A DNA stretch of 9,435 nucleotides from JBKJVQ01 sp046717125 (GTDB taxonomy: Bacteria > Pseudomonadota > Alphaproteobacteria > Rhizobiales > Methyloligellaceae), in contig JBKJVQ010000231.1 of the NCBI GenBank assembly GCA_046717125.1, positions 1-9,435 on the forward strand, given 5' to 3'. The notes beneath the pieces were generated by a model, which was not told where the DNA came from, did no database searches, and saw only the letters and a list, made by a program, of their open reading frames with translations. Within the stretch, counting starts at the first letter, position 1, and every line of letters begins with the position of its first letter. Below are positions 5,040-9,435 of the stretch, in pieces. A program made the translations under genes and the position numbers.

Positions 5040-6185
5040 ATGGCGGCAGTACCAGTCATAAGCACCATCAAAAACCTGCGCACGCGCGTCGCGACGTGGA
5101 AGAAGGAAGATCAGCGCATCGCGCTCGTGCCCACGATGGGCGCGCTGCATCAAGGCCATCTCTCGCTGGTCGAGCTGGCGCGGCGCGAGGCGGATCGGGT
5201 CATCGTATCGATCTTCGTCAACCCGAAGCAGTTCGGTCCGAAGGAAGACTTCTCCGCCTATCCGCGCGACGAGGCCGGCGATCAGGCAAAGTTGAAGCAG
5301 GCCGGCGCCGATGTCATCTACGCGCCCGAGGCCAAAGAGATCTATCCGGACGGTTTCGACACCAAGGTGCATGTCGGTGGCGTAAGCGACGTCCTGTGCG
5401 ACGCCTCCCGGCCCGGTCATATCGACGGCGTCGCGACCGTGGTGACGAAGCTCCTCATGCAGGCACAGCCGGACGTCGTCCTGTTCGGCGAAAAAGACTG
5501 GCAACAGCTTGTCGCGATCCGGCAGCTCGTGCGCGATCTCGACATCCCCGTCAAAATTGCGGCCGCGCCGATCGTGCGGGAGGATGACGGTCTCGCCCTG
5601 TCGTCGCGCAACGCCTATCTCAGCCCGAAGGAGCGCGAAGTCGCGCCCCTGCTCCACGCCATTCTTGCGGAAGCCGCGCGCGCGATTTCCGAAGGCCGCC
5701 CCGTCGACACCGTATTGAAGATCGGCGAGAGCACGCTGGCGAACAGCGGCTTCAGGGTCGACTATTTCGAACTGCGCGATGCCGAAACGCTTATCCCGCA
5801 GAAGGCGCTCGACGGGCCTGCCCGCGTATTCGCGGCCGTGCACCTCGGCAAGACCCGGCTGATTGACAATCTTCCCATTCCCGGGGTTGAATCAGCAGAA
5901 GCTCAGGCCGCGCCACAGCCGGTCAAGCCAGCCGAAGAGCGAACTCCGGACGCGCTGGTCAAAGCCAAAGCGGTCCCGCAGGTATCAAACAAGGCTCGAG
6001 CAGCGTCTCCGCAGGCGAAATCCGCAAAAGCGCAATCTCCTCAGGTAAAGGGCAAACCTCAAGCTGCGTCTCGGCAGGTCAAATCAGCTAAAGCTCGGGC
6101 AGAATCTCCGCCGGTCAAAGCAGACACAGTTCAAGCAGAGTCGCCCGCATCAGATCGTCCCCGGCGTCGTCGAGGCGGTGCGTGA
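5040..6185 (+). CDS. panC: Pantothenate synthetase (pantoate-beta-alanine ligase) with a repetitive basic C-terminal tail
   Basis: Cytoplasmic enzyme of coenzyme A biosynthesis that joins pantoate and beta-alanine through a pantoyl-adenylate. The core (1-282) has the family marks: PTMGALHQGH with the HxGH nucleotide motif (H37, H40), VNPKQFGP (60-67), RPGHIDGVATVV (124-135), GEKDWQQL (150-157) and LALSSRNAYLS (185-195). Family members usually stop soon after IDNLPI, near residue 280. This one continues for 99 residues rich in Lys, Ala, Pro, Ser and Gln, with about six imperfect 10-12-residue units and an RPRRRRGG end. The last 71 bases overlap the DUF1489 gene on the other strand. The start is ATG at 5040 with AGGAGG close upstream; an earlier in-frame ATG at 4977 would add 21 residues without family support. 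The enzyme call is secure. The tail is intact in frame, but its third codon positions are less GC-rich than in the core. Confidence 0.95.
   Translation: MAAVPVISTIKNLRTRVATWKKEDQRIALVPTMGALHQGHLSLVELARREADRVIVSIFVNPKQFGPKEDFSAYPRDEAGDQAKLKQAGADVIYAPEAKEIYPDGFDTKVHVGGVSDVLCDASRPGHIDGVATVVTKLLMQAQPDVVLFGEKDWQQLVAIRQLVRDLDIPVKIAAAPIVREDDGLALSSRNAYLSPKEREVAPLLHAILAEAARAISEGRPVDTVLKIGESTLANSGFRVDYFELRDAETLIPQKALDGPARVFAAVHLGKTRLIDNLPIPGVESAEAQAAPQPVKPAEERTPDALVKAKAVPQVSNKARAASPQAKSAKAQSPQVKGKPQAASRQVKSAKARAESPPVKADTVQAESPASDRPRRRRGGA
5961..6149 (+). repeat. Degenerate tandem repeat in the panC tail
   Basis: About six imperfect coding units of 10-12 codons, with starts at 5961, 5991, 6027, 6060, 6090 and 6126. 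The clearest are KARAASPQAKSA (5991-6026) and KARAESPPVKAD (6090-6125), with shorter forms KAQSPQVKGKP (6027-6059) and QAASRQVKSA (6060-6089). A loose consensus is K-A-R/Q-A-A/E-S-P-Q-V-K-S-A. The units vary more in DNA than in protein, so the repeat looks old or selected at the protein level. Composition resembles the Lys/Ala/Pro tails of histone H1-like and PhaF-like proteins; that is similarity of composition only. Confidence 0.7.
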
Positions 6186-6531
6186 GATCGCGCGGCGCAT
6201 CGTCGCCGGTGAGATAGCGCCATCCCTGAAACGGCCGGCGCGGAAAACGCTGGGTCACGACCAGCCTTCGGTCGAACACGATGTCGCAGCGTTCGATGCC
6301 ATCGTCCGATGTGACCGGTCTCAGATCGAGGATGCGCTGACGCACGCATATGACGCCGGCGATGACCCAGTAGATCGAGCCTTCGCCGACGATCTCCTCG
6401 CGCCGGCGCGGCATATGACGCGTCGTATGAACAAGTGCACCGCGCGATTTCCGCCGCCGCTCCGTCTGCCACTCGGCCAGATCGGAAACCGACGCCGCGC
6501 CGACGCAGAGTTTGATGAGATGAAGCGTCAG
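6115..6531 (-). CDS. DUF1489 family protein, probable CTG start
   Basis: Small conserved alphaproteobacterial protein (138 aa) of unknown function. The frame runs TLHLIKLCVGAASVSDLAEW near the N-terminus, then GSIYWVIAGVICVRQRILDL, PVTSDDGIERC and RRPFQGWRYL, the run of conserved blocks I know from DUF1489. Family members normally start MTLHLIKLCVG; here the codon at the Met position is CTG (6531-6529), preceded by AAAGGAG with a 7-nt spacer. There is no ATG, GTG or TTG in the frame nearby. The first ATG is residue 40 (6414), which would cut away the conserved N-terminus. So I annotate a CTG start; a point mutation or read error from ATG is the alternative. It is the last gene of the rib-nusB-thiL operon, 26 nt after thiL, and its last 71 bases overlap the panC tail on the other strand. 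Confidence 0.82.
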   Translation of the reverse strand: MTLHLIKLCVGAASVSDLAEWQTERRRKSRGALVHTTRHMPRRREEIVGEGSIYWVIAGVICVRQRILDLRPVTSDDGIERCDIVFDRRLVVTQRFPRRPFQGWRYLTGDDAPRDLTHRLDDAGDDLMRATLLELCLL

Positions 6532-6538
6532 GGTTTCG

Positions 6539-6545
6539 CTCCTTT
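6539..6545 (-). promoter_or_regulatory. Ribosome binding site pointing to the CTG start of the DUF1489 gene
   Basis: AAAGGAG on the minus strand, 7 nt from the CTG at 6531. The spacing is ideal for that codon, and it sits in the short gap between thiL and the DUF1489 gene where a start signal is needed. Confidence 0.65.
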
Positions 6546-6557
6546 CGGCGTCACGCC

Positions 6558-7541
6558 CTAGCCGAAATGATCGTAGGCGCGGCGGGCAAAGCGCATCGGA
6601 ACGCCGCTGTCGTCGAGAACGATAACACCGTGCTCCGGCTCGACAAGCCGGCCGATCGCGGCAAACGGAACACTGGCCGACGCAAGCCCCGCCTCAAAGG
6701 CGTTTGCCTCATCCGGATGAACCGCGAGCAGGAGTTCGTAATCGTCGCCACCGGTCAGAAGATCGGCGATCAGGCCCGGCTGCGCCTGGCACGCGCGGGC
6801 GGCCTGCGAGGATAGCGGCACGCGCCGTGCCTGGATCACCGCGCCGGTTTGCGAGGCGTCGCACAACCTGTCGAGGTCGCCCACCAGCCCGTCGGAAATG
6901 TCGATCGAGGCGGCGGCATGACGGCGGACGGTTTCGGCCGCGGCTATGCGCGGCGTCGGACGGCGGTAGCGCTCGGCGAGAAAGCGTGCCGCATCCTCAT
7001 TCACGGCCCATTTCGACGCCTGCGCGGCGTCCCGCAAAATGCCCAGCCCGAGCGCGGCATCGCCGATCGTCCCGGTCACATAGATCGTGTCGCCCGGCCG
7101 CCCTCCCCTGCGCATCACCATCTCCCCATTCGGCGTGACGCCCAGCGCAGTGATCGAAACCGAAAGCGGCCCCGGGGTCGCCGTCGTGTCGCCGCCGAGC
7201 AGCGCGATCCCGGCCTCATCCTGCAACGCGCCGAGGCCGGTGACGAAGTCACGCAGCCAGACACGGTCCGGACTCCCCGGAAGCGACAAAGTCATGAGAT
7301 AGCCGAACGGCCGGGCGCCCTTTGCCGCGAGATCGGACAGGTTCACCGCCAGCGCCTTGTGGCCGATCGAGTCCGGCGGATCGTTCGGCAAGAAATGAAC
7401 GCCGGCAACAAGCGCATCGGCCGTCAGAACCAGCCCGCCTGGCGGGACCTCGATCAGCGCCGCATCGTCCCTCAGGCCGAACGCGCCGGGATAGCGCGCG
7501 AGCGGCGCGAAAAACTCCGTGATCAGATCGGCTTCGCTCAA
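6558..7541 (-). CDS. thiL: Thiamine-monophosphate kinase
   Basis: Phosphorylates thiamine monophosphate to the active cofactor thiamine pyrophosphate in the cytoplasm, using ATP. The 327-residue length is normal. Family motifs appear in order: FGLRDDAALI (21-30), LTADALVAGVHF (39-50), KALAVNLSDLAAKGA (62-76) with the nucleotide and metal contacts, LLGGDTT (114-120), SIDISDGLVGDL (212-223) and GGDDYEL (264-270). These place it in the PurM/ThiL/SelD fold. The start is TTG (7541-7539), 5 nt after the nusB stop, with only a poor ribosome site, so translation is probably coupled to nusB. A CTG 9 nt upstream is in frame but less likely. In many proteobacteria thiL follows nusB, as here. Confidence 0.95.
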   Translation of the reverse strand: MSEADLITEFFAPLARYPGAFGLRDDAALIEVPPGGLVLTADALVAGVHFLPNDPPDSIGHKALAVNLSDLAAKGARPFGYLMTLSLPGSPDRVWLRDFVTGLGALQDEAGIALLGGDTTATPGPLSVSITALGVTPNGEMVMRRGGRPGDTIYVTGTIGDAALGLGILRDAAQASKWAVNEDAARFLAERYRRPTPRIAAAETVRRHAAASIDISDGLVGDLDRLCDASQTGAVIQARRVPLSSQAARACQAQPGLIADLLTGGDDYELLLAVHPDEANAFEAGLASASVPFAAIGRLVEPEHGVIVLDDSGVPMRFARRAYDHFG

Positions 7542-7546
7542 GATGG

Positions 7547-8032
7547 TCAGGTCTCGCGATGAACTTGCGCGAGGCCGAGCTCCTCAGGCCGCAGCTCGCG
7601 CGCGAGCGCATCAAGGATGGCGTTCACGACCTTCGGCTCCTCGCTGTCGAAGAAGGCATGCGCCACGTCCACATATTCCGAGATGATCACGCGCGGCGGC
7701 ACGTCCTTGCGGCTCATCATCTCGTAAGCGCCAGAGCGCAGGATCGCGCGCAATATCGAGTCGATGCGCCCGAGCCGCCACCCCATGGCCAGATGCTCAT
7801 TGACGAGCGGATCGAGCTGCTTCTGCTCTCGCACGACACCCGACAGCAAATCCCGAAAAAAGGCGCGGTCAACAGCGCCATACTCTACGCCGTCGAGCTG
7901 CTCCTCAAACCTGTGCGCCTCGAACTCAAGGATAGCCAGATTGAGGTCGGTGCCGGCGAGATCCATCTGGTATAGCGCCTGCACCGCCGAGAGGCGTGCG
8001 GATCGGCGCGAAAGATGTCCGTGCGCCGTCAT
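7547..8032 (-). CDS. nusB: NusB, transcription antitermination factor
   Basis: All-helical RNA-binding protein that pairs with NusE (ribosomal protein S10) on boxA RNA to stop premature termination in rRNA operons. The 161 residues show the NusB pattern: RRSARLSAVQALYQMDL (9-25) with the arginine-rich boxA-binding N-terminus, a central helix region ending WRLGRIDSILRAILRSGAYE (85-104) and IISEYVDVAHAFFDSEEPKVVNAILDALAR, the conserved C-terminal helices. It starts at ATG 8032 in a 4-bp ATGA overlap with ribH, so it is translationally coupled. The position after ribH is common in bacteria. Confidence 0.96.
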   Translation of the reverse strand: MTAHGHLSRRSARLSAVQALYQMDLAGTDLNLAILEFEAHRFEEQLDGVEYGAVDRAFFRDLLSGVVREQKQLDPLVNEHLAMGWRLGRIDSILRAILRSGAYEMMSRKDVPPRVIISEYVDVAHAFFDSEEPKVVNAILDALARELRPEELGLAQVHRET

Positions 8033-8505
8033 GACTCATGCGCGGTTGCGAAGGCTCCATCGAGCCGCATCAGAGCAATACAAGCCGCGGCAGCATGCCT
8101 GCCCTTGTTGCCCTCGCCCACCCGAGCGCGCTTCATGGCCTGCTCGCGGTTCTCGACCGTGAGGATGCCGTTGCCGACGGGAATACCCTCCTCGCACGCG
8201 ACGCGCATCAAGCCCTCGGCGGATTGTCCGGCGACGATGTCGTAATGCGAGGTCTCCCCGCGGATAACGCAGCCAAGCGCCACGCATCCCTGGTGTGGCT
8301 CCTCCGGTCCAACCAGACCCTGCGAACAGGCCATCGAGAGCGCTATCGGAATTTCAAGAGCGCCGGGCACCGCGTAGCGAACATGCTCGATACCATGCCG
8401 TTCGAGCTCCGCAATGGCGCCTTCCGCCAACGCATCGGCGATGTCCTCGTAAAACCGCGCTTCGAGGATCAGGACGGACGGTTTGCGCATTTCTTCGCTT
8501 TTCAT
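8029..8505 (-). CDS. ribH: 6,7-dimethyl-8-ribityllumazine synthase
   Basis: Condenses 5-amino-6-ribitylaminouracil with 3,4-dihydroxy-2-butanone 4-phosphate, the penultimate step of riboflavin synthesis. At 158 residues it has the normal length, and all family blocks are visible: EARFYEDIADAL (15-26), VPGALEIPIAL (46-56), GCVIRGETSHYDIV (78-91) with catalytic His87, GIPVGNGILTVENREQA (107-123) and NKGRHAA (133-139). The aromatic substrate-stacking position is Phe18. ATG at 8505 overlaps the stop of the upstream rib gene (ATGA); an internal ATG at residue 6 is less likely. The neighbouring rib gene supplies its butanone substrate. Confidence 0.97.
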   Translation of the reverse strand: MKSEEMRKPSVLILEARFYEDIADALAEGAIAELERHGIEHVRYAVPGALEIPIALSMACSQGLVGPEEPHQGCVALGCVIRGETSHYDIVAGQSAEGLMRVACEEGIPVGNGILTVENREQAMKRARVGEGNKGRHAAAACIALMRLDGAFATAHES

Positions 8506-9435
8506 GCCATTCGCCTATGGCCGACGACCTTCAGCCCATAACCATCCAATCCGACGATCTTGCGCTTGGGCGCATTCGTCAGCAGCACCATTTCGCGCAC
8601 GCCAAGATCGAGCAAAATTTGTGCGCCCACGCCGTACTCGACAAGGCGATGCCCACGCTCTGGCGCCGGGTCCGCCTTCTGGCTCCGCAAACGGGTGGAA
8701 AGTGCATTCGCGCTGGCGTCGCGGATCAGGACGAGAACGCCCCGTCCTTCTTCGGCAATCGCATCCATCGCCTTTTCGATCAGCGAATGGCGATGGCCGT
8801 CTGCGCCGAGTAAGTCCTCGATGGCGTGGACGGCGTGCACGCGCGCCAGCACCGGCGCGCCATCGGAGATGTCACCTTTAACCAGCGCCAGATGCTCCAC
8901 GGCATCAACCTTGTTGGCATAGACCTTCAGTTCGAACTTGCCGCCATAGCCGCTGTCGATCTCGGTCTCGAGCACACGCCGCACCAGACTGTCGTGGCGG
9001 CGGCGATAGGCGATCAAATCGGCGATGGTCGCGATCTTGAGCTTATGGCGGTCGGCGAATTGCATCAGGTCCGGCAGCCGCGCCATGGTGCCGTCGTCGT
9101 TCATCACCTCACAAATCACACCCGCCGGATAGAGCCCGGCCAGCCGCGCGATGTCGACCGCCGCTTCCGTGTGCCCGGCGCGCACGAGCACGCCGCCGTC
9201 GCGCGCGACCAGCGGAAACACGTGACCGGGCGAGACGATGTCGCGTTTGTCCTTGGTCGGGTCGATCGCAACCGCGATCGTATGCGCGCGATCGTGGACG
9301 GATATGCCGGTCGAGATGCCCTCGCGTGCCTCGATGGAAACGGTGAAGGCCGTCTTGTTTCGCGACCGGTTCGTGCGCGTCATAAGTTCGAGGTCTAGCT
9401 CGGTCGCGCGCTCTGGCGTCAGCGCAAGACAGATC
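8502..9435 (-). CDS. ribB: 3,4-dihydroxy-2-butanone 4-phosphate synthase fused to a degenerate RibA-like domain (partial, N-terminus off right edge)
   Basis: Makes the four-carbon unit of riboflavin from ribulose 5-phosphate. The frame is open to the edge: 310 residues are visible, starting ICLALTPERATELDLELM, so the ATG at 9383 is internal. The RibB domain shows the blocks SPGHVFPLVA, RAGHTEAAVDIA with the catalytic His, and VICEVMNDDGTMAR. The N-terminal acidic DEEDRE active-site motif is outside the window. After about residue 155 comes a domain aligned to GTP cyclohydrolase II (ARVHAVHAIEDLLG, AIAEEGRGVLVLIRD, MVLLTNAPKRKIVGL). It lacks the three zinc-binding cysteines of RibA: there is no cysteine at all from GYGGKFELK to the end. 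This fits the RibBX variant described in Proteobacteria, with no expected cyclohydrolase activity. The stop overlaps ribH (ATGA). Any FMN riboswitch would be upstream, outside the window. Confidence 0.93.
   Translation of the reverse strand, partial: ICLALTPERATELDLELMTRTNRSRNKTAFTVSIEAREGISTGISVHDRAHTIAVAIDPTKDKRDIVSPGHVFPLVARDGGVLVRAGHTEAAVDIARLAGLYPAGVICEVMNDDGTMARLPDLMQFADRHKLKIATIADLIAYRRRHDSLVRRVLETEIDSGYGGKFELKVYANKVDAVEHLALVKGDISDGAPVLARVHAVHAIEDLLGADGHRHSLIEKAMDAIAEEGRGVLVLIRDASANALSTRLRSQKADPAPERGHRLVEYGVGAQILLDLGVREMVLLTNAPKRKIVGLDGYGLKVVGHRRMA

Noticed and set aside
5007..5843. A 278-codon minus-strand frame
   Set aside because: It is the antisense shadow of panC, whose active-site motifs are all on the plus strand.
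6178..6561. Plus-strand frame of 127 codons after panC
   Set aside because: It is antisense to the DUF1489 gene, which has a ribosome site and family motifs; the plus-strand frame has none.
6849..7562. A 237-codon plus-strand frame
   Set aside because: Antisense shadow of thiL, with composition typical of an artefact (very rich in Arg, Gln and His).
9384..9435. FMN riboswitch upstream of the rib operon
   Set aside because: The coding frame of ribB continues to the window edge, so any leader would be outside; nothing in the window resembles the FMN aptamer.
1..9435. A mobile element, defence system or CRISPR array
   Set aside because: No transposase, integrase, tRNA, terminal inverted repeats or regular spaced repeats were seen. 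All recognised genes are chromosomal housekeeping or storage genes.

Overview
The window looks like ordinary chromosomal DNA of a GC-rich alphaproteobacterium, probably in the Hyphomicrobiales (Rhizobiales). The evidence is the mix of genes: a ClpS-ClpA pair next to a PHA phasin of the alphaproteobacterial type, a membrane-anchored J-domain protein, a DUF1489 gene and a RibB protein with a degenerate RibA-like tail. Genus cannot be read from the sequence alone. There are no RNA genes, insertion sequences, CRISPR arrays or phage genes, and I see no evidence of a dedicated novel system. The interest lies in unusual details of housekeeping genes.

Layout. Bases 1-1364 (minus strand) carry clpS and then the N-terminal 341 codons of clpA, which runs off the left edge: the adaptor and unfoldase of ClpAP proteolysis. 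Bases 1531-2046 (minus) hold a complete phasin unit: a promoter with two TGCGTCGCA operators resembling PhaR sites, a 108-aa phasin and a strong intrinsic terminator. Bases 2198-3505 (plus) encode an exported D,D-carboxypeptidase with a C-terminal SPOR domain. It converges with only 1 nt of spacing on a minus-strand pair (3507-4946): a VWA-domain protein followed by a membrane J-domain protein. Divergent from that pair is panC (5040-6185, plus), pantothenate synthetase, carrying an unusual repetitive basic C-terminal tail of about 99 residues.

Bases 6115-9435 (minus) form one tight operon running ribB (with degenerate RibA-like domain, N-terminus off the right edge), ribH, nusB, thiL and a DUF1489 gene. 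The first two junctions are ATGA overlaps, thiL follows nusB after 5 nt and DUF1489 follows thiL after 26 nt. It couples riboflavin synthesis and thiamine phosphate activation with a transcription antitermination factor.

Details that deserve a second look are the panC tail, whose last codons lie antisense over the 3' end of DUF1489; a probable CTG start codon for DUF1489 that hides the first 39 codons from ATG-based gene finding; the operator pair over the phasin promoter; the loss of GTP cyclohydrolase II zinc ligands in the ribB fusion; and an abrupt drop in GC at third codon positions within clpA near the left edge.
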